From contig JASKMD010000013.1 in NCBI GenBank assembly GCA_030144725.1, forward strand, positions 6,027,869 to 6,091,868: 64,000 nt of DNA, in the 5' to 3' direction. Below, piece after piece: positions 1-10,447 of this stretch; positions within the stretch are counted from its first letter, which is position 1, and every line of letters starts with the position of its first letter. This DNA comes from Haematococcus lacustris. Lineage: Eukaryota; Chlorophyta; Chlorophyceae; Chlamydomonadales; Haematococcaceae. The translations under genes and the position numbers were made by a program. The notes beneath the pieces were generated by a model. It was not told the DNA's origin and did not search any database. It saw only the letters and a program-made list of their open reading frames with translations.

Positions 1-621
1 CGATACAGGGGGCATGCAGCTGTCTGCCACCAGCAGCACTTGCACTTCGTAGGGCGGGCAGGCTTGCAGCAGCTTCCGCTGCCCGCGCGCCGAGTGGAGG
101 ATTTTAAAGACAGGATGTGGCAGGGCGCGGTGCTGCTTGAGCAGGACCTCGACCATGGCGGGTTGCCCCACGGCCCCCCCATCGCACAGCAGCTGGGCAA
201 TCACGAGAGTGACATTCGTTGTCAGGAAGGCTGGCAGCTCGCACCGGGCATATGAGAAACCTGTGCGATACACGGACATAGGGTGGCGAGATGTGGCAGT
301 CAAGGCAAGGGGCTACAGGGGCCACAGAGGCGCGACTGCGCTAGGTAAACTGTGAAGAGGTAAGCAAGCACGCCCCCGGCGCCAGTGCTCACCTTGCGAT
401 GCTTCAAAACTGGCAGGCACAATAGCCATCGCGTAAGGGCTGGACCGCGTAAACAAGCACGCCGCGTCGTTACAGCGCGCTTGGGTTAACTCGTCCAATG
501 GTTGGCTTAATGCGATTGCTACTGGTGCCTGTACGCCTTGCCATACGGCAATGGGCTGCGCGACCGCCGTGCTCCAGGCTAGCAAGGTTTGAGCGGCAGC
601 GAGGAAGAACCCGGCGAAAGG
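1..621. other. No gene recognised
   Basis: Mixed-composition sequence with only short overlapping reading frames on both strands. I see no splice-consistent exon chain, RNA gene or repeat array before the dispersed repeat that starts near 622. Confidence 0.5.
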
Positions 622-925
622 GGAGCGGCGTGCCCAATCAGGTCTCCCATGAGGACCTCCCCCTGTGGGGGGGAGGCCACTATACTGTTACAGGGGGACC
701 TTCCAACCGCCCAACCGCATCCCGCCCGCTGTACTGCGCCACCTCTCTGGGCACCTTTGCGTACCTGTGCGCTCGCACTGCACGCGTGCTAGGAACGCTT
801 ACAGTGTTATTGCTAGGTTGTGCAGCGTGGGCCGCAGCGCTGGCAGCATCAATTGCCACCACGCTGGATGCGACAAGCCCAGCCACCACAGCAGAAACAT
901 CAGCAGGAACAGCAGCTGGCGAGCA
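622..925 (+). repeat. Dispersed repeat, copy A (inverted relative to 5931-6198)
   Basis: About 300 bp that recurs in reverse complement at 5931-6198 with high identity, including a G/C hairpin (a CCTCCCCC arm, a short loop and a GGGGGAGG arm near 656-680). Copy A carries about 21 extra bases near 826-848 compared with copy B. Both copies can be read as a peptide containing TLDATSPATTAETSAGTA, but no full gene surrounds them. The likely origin is a transposable element; the family is not recognised. Confidence 0.7.
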
Positions 926-1090
926 GCCCGTAACCGCTGATGGAGTTCAGCCCGCTGCGGCCATGCCTGTTTTTCCGAGTTAGCGTGTGCTCTCCGCAGA
1001 AGAAGCAGGCACAAGAGCAGCCCCGGCCTGCCAAGCGTCGCGGGATGGGGGCAGCGGGCACCTGGAGCAGCTGAGCTAGAAATGCCTGAT

Positions 1091-1562
1091 ATGCATGCAT
1101 TCGATGACCAGCCCCAGCCCCAACAAAAGCCTGGGCCGTCTTGGGTCAAGTGGGCTATCCGCAAGGAGCGTTCTGACGCTGCAGCCCGTTAGAATGAGAC
1201 ACAGCGTCAGTTTGACTATGTCGCCTCAGCTCCTGCACATGAGCAGCTTCTCACAAGCAAGAGAGCAGCCCTACAGGCTGCCATGCAGGAGCAACTTGAC
1301 TTAGCTTGGGAGCAGCATGCAGCACGGCATGCAGCAAGCTCAGCTGGACCGTCACCATTGCAGCAAGTGGAGAGACATGAGGTAGAGTACATCGATGTTC
1401 ATCATTGCTTTTCGCTAACTCTTTGGACTGGCTGCAAGGAGTGTGCAAACCCGTTGCACTTCATTTGTTGGCCAAGCAGTCGAATCCAGGTTCATACTTG
1501 GTATGACATCGGTCTCATGCAACACTACTTCTCCTTGTTTGGTGGAGGTGTCTCCATGGCAG
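1091..1562 (+). pseudogene. Fragment resembling KDZ-type transposase (CxC cysteine-cluster region)
   Basis: The frame containing ATG 1283 reads [15 protein letters not shown], then a CxxC pair (GCKECANP), then [19 protein letters not shown]. This order resembles the CxC-like cysteine cluster that precedes Kyakuja-Dileera-Zisupton (KDZ) transposases in algae and fungi. Upstream in the same frame lie an in-frame TAG near 1190 and a Gln/Ala-rich stretch. Downstream the frame runs into a C-rich minisatellite, so no transposase core is present. I read it as a truncated transposon relic. The assignment rests on motif resemblance recalled from memory and could be wrong. Confidence 0.4.
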
Positions 1563-1605
1563 GTAACGCTGCCCTCCGACATGTGCTAATGTTCATGGTT
1601 CGATA

Positions 1606-2030
1606 CCCAGCCCTGCCCCACCCCTCCCAGCCTTGCATTGCCCCTCCCCTCCCTGCCCGGCCCTGCCCCACCCCCTTTCAGCCTTGCCCCACCCCACCCC
1701 AGGCCAGCCCTGCCCTGCCCCACCCCATCCCATCCTTACGTTGCCCCTCGCCGCCTCAGCCCAGCCCTGCCCGACCCCCTCCCAGCCTTGCGCTGCCCCT
1801 TCCCTCCCTGCATAACCCTGCCCCACCCCCTCCCAGCCCTGCCCCACCCCCTCCCAGCCCTGCCCCACCCCCTCCCAGCCTTGCGTTGCCCCTCCCCTCC
1901 CTGCCCAGCCCGGTCCCACCTACTCCCAGCCCTGCCCCACCCCTTCCCAGCCTTGCGTTGGCCCTCCCCTCCCTGCCCAGCCCTGCCCCACCCCCTCCCA
2001 GCCCTGCCCTGCCCTGCCCTGCCGGCTGCA
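1606..2030 (+). repeat. C-rich minisatellite (CCCTGCCCCACCCCCTCCCA variants)
   Basis: Imperfect tandem units of roughly 20-40 bp built from CCCAGCCCTGCCCCACCCCC and CCTTGCGTTGCCCCTCCC. It generates open frames on both strands by composition alone. There is no evidence that it is translated. Confidence 0.85.
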
Positions 2031-2039
2031 GTGCATGTA

Positions 2040-2445
2040 TTTTAGTGCATGAGCAGCAGCAGCAGCAGCAGCAGGCTGTAGTGTATGAGCAGCAGTGCAA
2101 GGACAGCAGCAGCAGCAGGCTGTAGGTGTGTGGCAGTGCAGGCTGCAGGTGTGTTGCAGTGCATGAGCAGAAGCAGCATGCTGCAGTGCATGTGTTTTAG
2201 TGCATGAGCAGCAACAGCAGCAGGCTGTAGTGCATGAGCAGCAGTGCATGGGCAGCAGCAGCAGCAGGATGTAGGTGTGTGGCAGTGCAGGTAGCAGCAG
2301 GCTGGAGGTGTGCTTCAGTGCATGAGCAGCTGCAGCAGGCTGCAGTGCATGTGTTGCAGTGCATATGGCAGGAGCAGCATCAGGATGTAGGTGTGTTGCG
2401 GTGCATGAGCAGCAGCAAGAGCAGCAGGCTGTAGTGCAAGGACAT
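2040..2445 (+). repeat. Degenerate CAG-rich repeat
   Basis: Repeated blocks of GTGCATGAGCAGCAGCAGCA and GGCTGTAGTG with variable CAG number, in about ten imperfect copies. A solitary copy of the motif recurs near 3370-3390 (GCAGGCTGTAGTGCATGAGC). Confidence 0.8.
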
Positions 2446-4306
2446 TGCTGCACGGCTGAGGCCGCCGATTGGCGCGATGATGCAGTCTTGTCTGACTAGA
2501 GTGCGGCCAGCCGCAGCGGTTTGCCGCGTGGCTGGCCGCCCCACGCGACGTGTTCTGCGCCACGCCACTCACAGCCACTGTAGGCTGCTTGGACCCAGCG
2601 CGGCGTGCACGGCGCATCCAAGCTACTTTTTAAACCAGCATGCAACAGCGCTTTATATCGCATTCTTCCACACGGGCTTCAGTCCAGGCATGTGACAGCA
2701 ATGTCAAGCTGCTTACCACCTCGGTAGTCGCTGTCCTTCAACCACGCGCTCAGATCTGCCAAGATGCAGCAACTGAGCTGCAACTTGTTACCGCTTCGCT
2801 GTGAAACGGCCCAGCATCTGCAAGGCAAAGCATGCTGCATTGAGGCTATAATAGCACCACAGCAAGCAGCCGTGCAGAACTGCAGTCCATCATCGAAGTC
2901 ACTGGTTGTCGGTGTGTTGAGGAACGTATAACCGGCACAAGAGCAGCAGACTGAGCACATTGACATGGGCGTGACGTGACACGAGGTGCACGCTGTTGGG
3001 TGCAGGGACTGGCCACAGCCATACCAACACTCTTTAGCAGTCATGAGCACAGCACTAGCACTCAGACCACATCTCAGAAGATGTCTCGCCACTAGTTCAA
3101 AAGTTTTGAAAAGCTGGTCCGCTGAGCGCGTAGCTGTTCGCTGATCACAGCACTCATTTGAAGCTAGGCATTCAAGCTGTAGCGGACACAACGTGTCAGA
3201 GCCTAGTATCTCTTCAGCACCACCACGCCCGCCTTCGCTCATGCACATCAGCCCAGCCCCGCGGTGCTTCGCTCGAGCTGCAGCCCGTCGCGGATCGCTG
3301 TAACACTGCTACATACCCTAGCAAGATTGTATCAGTGGTAGCAGCCAATGCAGCCTGGCGGGTGACCAGCAGGCTGTAGTGCATGAGCAGTGATAGCCAG
3401 GTGATAGTGCTCACCAGATCCAGCCACATGCTAGGGTGTGGTGCGCATTATGCCCCTTGTATGGACAACACCACCACGCGGTGATGCGCTCATGCTGCAA
3501 ACGTGATAGCCGAGGTATGTAGGTGCGCAATGAGCTAGTGGTATGGCGGGGTGGTGTCACAGTGTGCCACAGTCACTACGGTAGTTGGGTTGGCTGACAT
3601 CAAAGTGTACCAGTTGTTGGCTTACATCAAAGTGTACCACACCTGTTGTGTTGGCTAGGAGGCAGGGCGGTACTAGCAGTGTTGGGCTGGAAAGTCTAGG
3701 CTTAGGCGCGGCCCTTCCTATTTGGCCTGTGCTTAAACAAAGAGCTACTATTCCAACCGCGGCTGGTGACATGCATAGGTTGGGACCAGGTGACTCTGGA
3801 AGTCTAGTTAGGTCAGCTCTCAACGGTTAGGAATTACATAAGCGGTCGGTTGGATAGCATTACATGACCACCATGTTACCAGGGATTACAAGGGTGTTAC
3901 AAGTGGTGAGTTGTGCCCCTGCCCTCCTAGCTGCCCTCAGCCTTGTATGTGTAGCCCTCAGCCTTGTATGTGTAGCCTCTGCATGTGTTGTTTGATATTG
4001 AACAACCGCCCTAATTGCAATGACTGCTGCAGCTGCCCTGACTCAGCCTCACCATGCGGCTTAGGAGCCAACCGCAGCCAGACAAGCAGCCGGCCATGCT
4101 CCATAAGCAGCAGAGCTTGCTGCTAGGTGCACCTATCCCTGGTGCTCCAAGCTGGTACGCCAAGGGCTGCTGGGTGGGGTAGGGAAGGGGCTGCAACGTG
4201 TGCCATGGGGTGAGGGTGAGGGGAGGGGGGAAAGTAGGTGACTTGCTGCCCTGCCCCATGTCCCCAAACTGGGTTGGTTGCTACTACTAGGCTGCTCAGC
4301 AGCTCA

Positions 4307-4337
<31 letters not shown>

Positions 4338-4935
4338 GCACTAGCAGCAGCACCATCACCACTGCCAGCACCACCCGCTCCATGCTGCCCGCTCCATGCT
4401 GTCTGCTCTATGCTACTAGCTCAGGCTGCTACTCCATAGGCTGCTAGGTGCGTGGTGGGGGAGAGGAGAGGGGAGGAGGGTAGGTGGGTGGCAGACTCAG
4501 AAGTGGTGGTGGTGGGATGGGGGAGAGTACGGGGTACGGGGAGGGTGCGGTCCTTGCTGGCTCCTTGTTGCTTGCTGCTCTACGCCGCTACCGCCTTGCT
4601 TGCAATCACCAAGCCATGCTACTCTTGTCATGCCCCAGCAATCGACAACTGCAAGCAAACATCAGCCAGCAAGCAGATGAATAAGGACATGCATGACATG
4701 CTTGCAACCACCAAGCCATGGCAGGACATGCATGACCAGAATTTGGCAGGCTGGGCTGACACCCTAACAGCATGTGCACTCACCGAAAGTCCTGGCTGCC
4801 ACTCCAAGCGCCTCCTACTTGCTGCTTTTGCATCTGCTGTTAGTTGCTGCTAATGGCTGCTGCTCAGGGAGATGGCTCATGGCTGCGGGGTGAGGGAGGC
4901 TGCTGTGGTGCACACCTGCTCAACGCAAGTGCTCA
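2446..4935. other. Intergenic region, no gene supported
   Basis: Only short frames without recognisable motifs. It contains a local duplication at 3586-3640 (GTTGGCTGACATCAAAGTGT, then GTTGGCTTACATCAAAGTGT), a short repeat at 3935-3975 (CAGCCTTGTATGTGTAGCC twice) and a CAG/CAC-rich patch at 4305-4370. Confidence 0.5.
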
Positions 4936-5272
4936 AGAGGGGAGGGGAGGGGAGGGGAGGGGAGGGGAGGGGAGGGGAGGGGAGGGGAGGGGAGGGGAGG
5001 GGAGGGGAGGGGAGGGGAGGGGAGGGGAGGGGAGGGGAGGGGAGGGGAGGGGAGGGGAGGGGAGGGGAGGGGAGGGGAGGGGAGGGGAGGGGAGGGGAGG
5101 GGAGGGGAGGGGAGGGGAGGGGAGGGGAGGGGAGGGGAGGGGAGGGGAGGGGAGGGGAGGGGAGGGGAGGGGAGGGGAGGGGAGGGGAGGGGAGGGGAGG
5201 GGAGGGGAGGGGAGGGGAGGGGAGGGGAGGGGAGGGGAGGGGAGGGGAGGGGAGGGGAGGGGAGGGGAGGGG
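4936..5272 (+). repeat. (GGGGA)n pentanucleotide array, about 67 copies
   Basis: An uninterrupted run of GGGGA units on the + strand. It gives open frames in several registers on both strands that should not be annotated as genes. Confidence 0.98.
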
Positions 5273-5646
5273 CTTGGGAGGTGGTGGTGGTGGTGCTTGA
5301 GGGAAGGGTGGGAGGGCTGCAAGATAGGTGTTGCATTGTGGCGGAAGAGGGCGAGAGTGAAGGTGAGTGTGGTGGTTGTGGGAAAGGGACCATGAAACCC
5401 AGCAGCAAAGAAGTTCATGCATGTGGTCAGGCTAGGCACACTTAGCTACACAACTGCAAAAGCGAGCCACTCACTATCTGCAGGGTGGGGTGTGTGCGGG
5501 GGGGATTGGGGTGGATGTGGGGCGAGGGGGGTGGTGGAGGGGTTGGGAAGGGTGGTGGAGGGGTGGGGGGTGGGGAGGGTGCTGCTCCTGGGTGCCGCTC
5601 ATTGATGCCGCTTCCAAATGCTCCTGGCTGCTCCTTGCTGCTCCTT
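5273..5646. other. No gene; G-rich flank of the GGGGA array
   Basis: G-rich imperfect sequence (GGTGGTGGTGG; GGGGTGGGGGGTGGGGAGGG) with no supported gene. Confidence 0.5.
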
Positions 5647-5850
5647 GCTGCGCTGCCTAGCTGTTTCCCTTGGCTGCACCTTTTGGCTCTTGCGCTACTG
5701 TCCTGCAGAGCACCAGCCGAGCAATAGACATGGGCCCAAGTGCGAGGTGCGGGGTGCGATGCTTGATGTGCGAGGTGCGAGGTGCCTGGTGCAAGGTGCA
5801 AGGCGCGAGAGCATCCTCCTAATCCTCCTCTCATGGTCTCAGGTGCCCCG
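5647..5850 (+). repeat. Direct duplicate, left copy (right copy 7100-7275)
   Basis: Begins CTGCGCTGCCTAGCTG and ends near GGTGCCCCGTCCTA. The same block, diverged and shortened, starts immediately after the N gap at 7100. Both contain repeated GTGCAAGGTGCAAGG or GTGCGAGGTGCGAGG motifs. Because copies flank the gap, the gap may lie in a tandem or segmental duplication. Confidence 0.75.
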
Positions 5851-5930
5851 TCCTAAGCTGCACGATGACGATGACTGGAAGCCGTGGCTACAACTCGACG
5901 AGCAACAATGTCTCCTCCTCCAACCATCGA

Positions 5931-6198
5931 GTGCTGTTCCTGCTGAGGTTTCTGCTGTGGTGGCTGGGCTTGTCGCATCTAGCGTGGAGGCAATTGATGC
6001 TGCACAACCTAGCAATACCACTGTAATCATTCCTTGCCATGCGAGCGCACAGGTGCGCACAGGTGCCCAGGAAGGTGGCGCAGTACAGCGGGCGGGATGC
6101 GGTTGGGCGGTTGGGAGGTCCCCCTGTAACAGTATAGTGGCCTCCCCCCCACAGGGGGAGGTCCTCATGGGAGACCTGATTGGCGTGCCATTACTAGT
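5931..6198 (-). repeat. Dispersed repeat, copy B (inverted relative to 622-925)
   Basis: The reverse complement aligns nearly continuously with 622-925, including the conserved C7/G5 hairpin near 6145-6170. It lacks about 21 bases found in copy A. Probably a transposable-element fragment. Confidence 0.7.
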
Positions 6199-6501
6199 GT
6201 TACTCGATAAGGGCTTGACCCCAACAACGCACAGCGAGGTGCATTTGTAGGTGGAGGTTATTCGACTTCTCTGGGCGGTGGTGCGGTTTAGGCGGTTTGT
6301 GGCGTTTCTCTTCTCCCTTTTTCCCTTCCTCTTCCTGAACGAACGGAACGGCAGCGGCAGCGGCAGCTGCTGACAGCGGCAGCGCACACCATAGCACTCT
6401 GTTGTTGGCACATCCGTAGGGCATTCATTAGGTTAAACAAAAGCATACGTGGGTAACACACATTGATGGAAAGCAGTTGAACTACCAAGAGGAGCTATCC
6501 A

Positions 6502-6599
6502 GGCCCCCTTGTCCCTCACTAGGGCCTCCATTTGAGCCGGATCAGTAGTACCCACTAGCAGCCATTAGCAGCCACTATCTGATCCGACTCAAACAGTGT
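6502..6599 (-). mobile_element. Hairpin/MITE-like element, copy 1 (truncated by the N gap)
   Basis: Contains TTTGAGCCGGATCAG and, about 45 bp on, CTGATCCGACTCAAA: 15-bp inverted arms with one mismatch around a GCAGCC/TTAGCAGCC core. The reverse complement recurs at 29652-29760, including the outer AGGCCCTAGTGAGGGACAAG sequence. It abuts the 500-N gap, so its far side is not visible. Confidence 0.65.
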
Positions 6600-7099
6600 N
6601 NNNNNNNNNNNNNNNNNNNNNNNNNNNNNNNNNNNNNNNNNNNNNNNNNNNNNNNNNNNNNNNNNNNNNNNNNNNNNNNNNNNNNNNNNNNNNNNNNNNN
6701 NNNNNNNNNNNNNNNNNNNNNNNNNNNNNNNNNNNNNNNNNNNNNNNNNNNNNNNNNNNNNNNNNNNNNNNNNNNNNNNNNNNNNNNNNNNNNNNNNNNN
6801 NNNNNNNNNNNNNNNNNNNNNNNNNNNNNNNNNNNNNNNNNNNNNNNNNNNNNNNNNNNNNNNNNNNNNNNNNNNNNNNNNNNNNNNNNNNNNNNNNNNN
6901 NNNNNNNNNNNNNNNNNNNNNNNNNNNNNNNNNNNNNNNNNNNNNNNNNNNNNNNNNNNNNNNNNNNNNNNNNNNNNNNNNNNNNNNNNNNNNNNNNNNN
7001 NNNNNNNNNNNNNNNNNNNNNNNNNNNNNNNNNNNNNNNNNNNNNNNNNNNNNNNNNNNNNNNNNNNNNNNNNNNNNNNNNNNNNNNNNNNNNNNNNNN
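6600..7099. other. Assembly gap (500 N)
   Basis: Exactly 500 N, a typical placeholder length. Open frames crossing it are artefacts. Confidence 1.
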
Positions 7100-7275
7100 C
7101 TGCGCTGCCTAGCTGCTTCCCTTGGCTGCACTTCCTGGCTCTTGCGGTAATGTTGTGCAGAGCAACAGACGAGTAATGGGCATGTTAGCAAGGGCAAGGT
7201 GCAAGGTGCAAGGTGCGGGGGCATCCTCGTAATCCTCTTCCTCATCGGTCTCCAATGGGGCCCCGTCCTAGCAAA
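7100..7275 (+). repeat. Direct duplicate, right copy (left copy 5647-5850)
   Basis: Starts CTGCGCTGCCTAGCTGCTTC and ends at GGGGCCCCGTCCTAG, matching the left copy with substitutions and missing internal bases. Confidence 0.7.
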
Positions 7276-8245
7276 CGACAAGTTGTTATCTCGCTAGCTG
7301 ATTCACAGCGCACCTTTCACATTCTTCCTCTTGCTCCTTTCGCTGGACCTTGGCGCATGTTTGCTATGGCTGGTAGCGCTGGCTGCTGGCAGGCGACGGC
7401 TGGCTGGCTTGTAGCTGCGATTTGCTGTTGGCTGCTCCTGGCTGCTCCTGGCTGCATCATGCCAGTTGGCATGCGAGTGTGACATGCGAGTTGGCGCATC
7501 GGATGTGCACTGGCACCAAGGCCTTGAGGCTGTAACATAGCTTGCACAGGCACAAAACCTTGGGCTGGTTTGCTGTGCCTGGTTTGCCTTTTTCTCTGAC
7601 CAAGGTGCAAGATGATGCCACACTAGTTAAACTAGGTTCGTTCAACTCGAATAGATGGCCTTAAACTAGGTTAAGTCTGATAACTGACTAGTTTGGTCGT
7701 TTAACTCATGTACCCCTGGTGTAGGGTCCGGTGTGTGTCCCTAACCTAGGTCCCTGGCCCTAGGAGTCGCTAGAGCCCTACCCTACCCTATGCACACTCT
7801 AGCGCACACACATCCCCTTTGTCAGGGGCAATCGAATGATTGTTTGTTTGATCCATGGCATGACGCCTGCGAAACCAAACCCTACCTACTAGTAGGGCGT
7901 GCCGGGTCTAAAGACCCGCCTGATGTTTTGGGTCCTGAAGGTCCTAAGACCGGTACTAGATGTCTGAAGACCTGAAAGTATCACTAATGCGAGAGGTTTC
8001 TAGATCGATTCTTGTCAGGGTTGGGTATGCTCACCTTCGGAGTGGTAGAATGAAGGAACAAGTATAGGATCGCTAGTCGACTGGGCCAGTCTATCGGGGT
8101 TACAGGGGTAGGGGTTACAACAGTGGCAGAGCCCGCAACGGCGGCTGGTGCAACTAGCAACACACAGTTATACTGGTGGTTTTTGACCGAATGTGAGGGA
8201 GTGAGGGAGTGTGAGGCTTGACGCTGTGGCGCCCGTCCTTTGTAG
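7276..8245. other. Intergenic region, no gene supported
   Basis: No exon-like open frame with splice support. It contains a short pyrimidine/TA-rich stretch with CCCTACCCTACCCTA near 7775. Confidence 0.5.
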
Positions 8246-9671
8246 AGGCGGGGCGGGGCGGGGCGGGGCGGGGCGGGGCGGGGCGGGGCGGGGCGGGGCG
8301 GGGCGGGGCGGGGCGGGGCGGGGCGGGGCGGGGCGGGGCGGGGCGGGGCGGGGCGGGGCGGGGCGGGGCGGGGCGGGGCGGGGCGGGGCGGGGCGGGGCG
8401 GGGCGGGGCGGGGCGGGGCGGGGCGGGGCGGGGGCGGGGCGGGGCGGGGCGGGGCGGGGCGGGGCGGGGCGGGGCGGGGCGGGGCGGGGCGGGGCGGGGC
8501 GGGGCGGGGCGGGGCGGGGCGGGGCGGGGCGGGGCGGGGCGGGGCGGGGCGGGGCGGGGCGGGGCGGGGCGGGGCGGGGGGGGCGGGGCGGGGCGGGGCG
8601 GGGCGGGGCGGGGCGGGGCGGGGCGGGGCGGGGCGGGGCGGGGCGGGGCGGGGCGGGGCGGGGCGGGGCGGGGCGGGGCGGGGCGGGGCGGGGCGGGGCG
8701 GGGCGGGGCGGGGCGGGGCGGGGCGGGGCGGGGCGGGGCGGGGCGGGGCGGGGCGGGGCGCGGGGCGGGGCGGGGCGGGGCGGGGCGGGGCGGGGCGGGG
8801 CGGGGCGGGGCGGGGCGGGGCGGGGCGGGGCGGGGCGGGGCGGGGCGGGGCGGGGCGGGGCGGGGCGGGGCGGGGCGGGGCGGGGCGGGGCGGGGCGGGG
8901 CGGGGCGGGGCGGGGCGGGGCGGGGCGGGGCGGGGCGGGGCGGGGCGGGGCGGGGCGGGGCGGGGCGGGGCGGGGCGGGGCGGGGCGGGGCGGGGCGGGG
9001 CGGGGCGGGGCGGGGCGGGGCGGGGCGGGGCGGGGCGGGGCGGGGCGGGGCGGGGCGGGGCGGGGCGGGGCGGGGCGGGGCGGGGCGGGGCGGGGCGGGG
9101 CGGGGCGGGGCGGGGCGGGGCGGGGCGGGGCGGGGGCGGGGCGGGGCGGGGCGGGGCGGGGCGGGGCGGGGGCGGGGCGGGGCGGGGCGGGGCGGGGCGG
9201 GGCGGGGCGGGGCGGGGCGGGGCGGGGCGGGGCGGGGCGGGGCGGGGCGGGGCGGGGCGGGGCGGGGGCGGGGCGGGGCGGGGCGGGGCGGGGCGGGGCG
9301 GGGCGGGGCGGGGCGGGGCGGGGCGGGGCGGGGCGGGGCGGGGCGGGGCGGGGCGGGGCGGGGCGGGGCGGGGCGGGGCGGGGCGGGGGCGGGGCGGGGC
9401 GGGGCGGGGCGGGGCGGGGCGGGGCGGGGCGGGGCGGGGCGGGGCGGGGCGGGGCGGGGCGGGGCGGGGCGGGGCGGGGCGGGGCGGGGCGGGGCGGGCG
9501 GGGCGGGGCGGGGCGGGGCGGGGCGGGGCGGGGCGGGGCGGGGCGGGGCGGGGCGGGGCGGGGCGGGGCGGGGCGGGGCGGGGCGGGGCGGGGCGGGCGG
9601 GGCGGGGCGGGGCGGGGCGGGGCGGGGCGGGGCGGGGCGGGGCGGGGCGGGGCGGGGCGGGGCGGGGCGGG
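8246..9671 (+). repeat. (GGGGC)n pentanucleotide array, about 285 copies
   Basis: About 1.4 kb of GGGGC units on the + strand with roughly a dozen single-base length irregularities (GGGGGC, GGGC or GCGC). Four-G runs every five bases give very high G-quadruplex potential. It produces long artificial frames on both strands (Gly/Ala/Arg and Pro/Ala/Arg repeats). No promoter or gene model supports translation. Confidence 0.98.
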
Positions 9672-10447
9672 AGGTAGCGGTGGTAGGCACACGGTTAGCA
9701 AGGCCCGGGCATGTCCGAGCAATGCTGATCCTGGCTTGTGTATATCAGCTGCGACGTGCGGAAGCAATGAACTCGCAGTTTGATGGTTGCACATGCTAGA
9801 AGCATGTCAAGGTGCTTGTCATCAGAGAGACAGCTGGTATGCCCGAAGATGCAGCTGCAGGGCCAGCAACGAATGCAGTGACAGGACCTCTAATAGGAAC
9901 AGCTTCAGGGCCAGCAGGTGCATCTGGTACAGCCCAGACGGCATTGGGTAGGGGAGGGGCAATTCGGTTGGGGAGGGGCCATTGTGGATTTGAGTGGAGG
10001 CCTGCTTGTGGAAAGAAGGGGATGGGGGACGACATTGTCAAGGCATGGAAGGGACACTGTGGAGGGGGGAGGTATTGCTGATCAATTGTGACGGGTGGCT
10101 TCGACTGCTGATCGACTCGCGGCTAGCAAGACTGCTTCTAGAATAGCGCGTGTCGTTGCGAGCTTATGTACGTCATTTCTGCCACCAACCCTGTCATTGC
10201 TGTCCTTAGCGCATGCATGTATACGCGACAGGGGCTGTGTGCGTACAGTGTACGTCCAGCGGCACCAGCTCTCCGCGCGGGTCGGCATGCAATGACAAGA
10301 GTGAGGCGCTAAGTTGCGATCGTCCTCAAGCAGGATGGTCACCATAGTGCACTAGCCATCATTGGAGCTATACTGCACCTCGCTACTTGCAATAGACACT
10401 CATATTACGTGCAACCACCGCAAGCCCGGCGCCAGGACGCGCAAAGC
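9672..10447. other. Upstream region of the secreted repeat-protein gene
   Basis: No coding exon supported. It presumably holds the promoter and 5' UTR of the gene that starts at 10448, but I cannot point to a specific element. Confidence 0.4.

Noticed and set aside
4844..5439. Frames of about 140-180 codons through the GGGGA array
   Set aside because: Compositional; the unit lacks stops in several frames.
6589..7281. Frames crossing runs of X
   Set aside because: Translation of N gap sequence; the same applies at 62379-63158.
8154..9794. Open frames of about 490-570 codons on both strands (Gly/Ala/Arg and Pro/Ala/Arg repeats)
   Set aside because: They exist only because the GGGGC unit contains no stop in any frame. 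No gene structure, start context or unique domain accompanies them.
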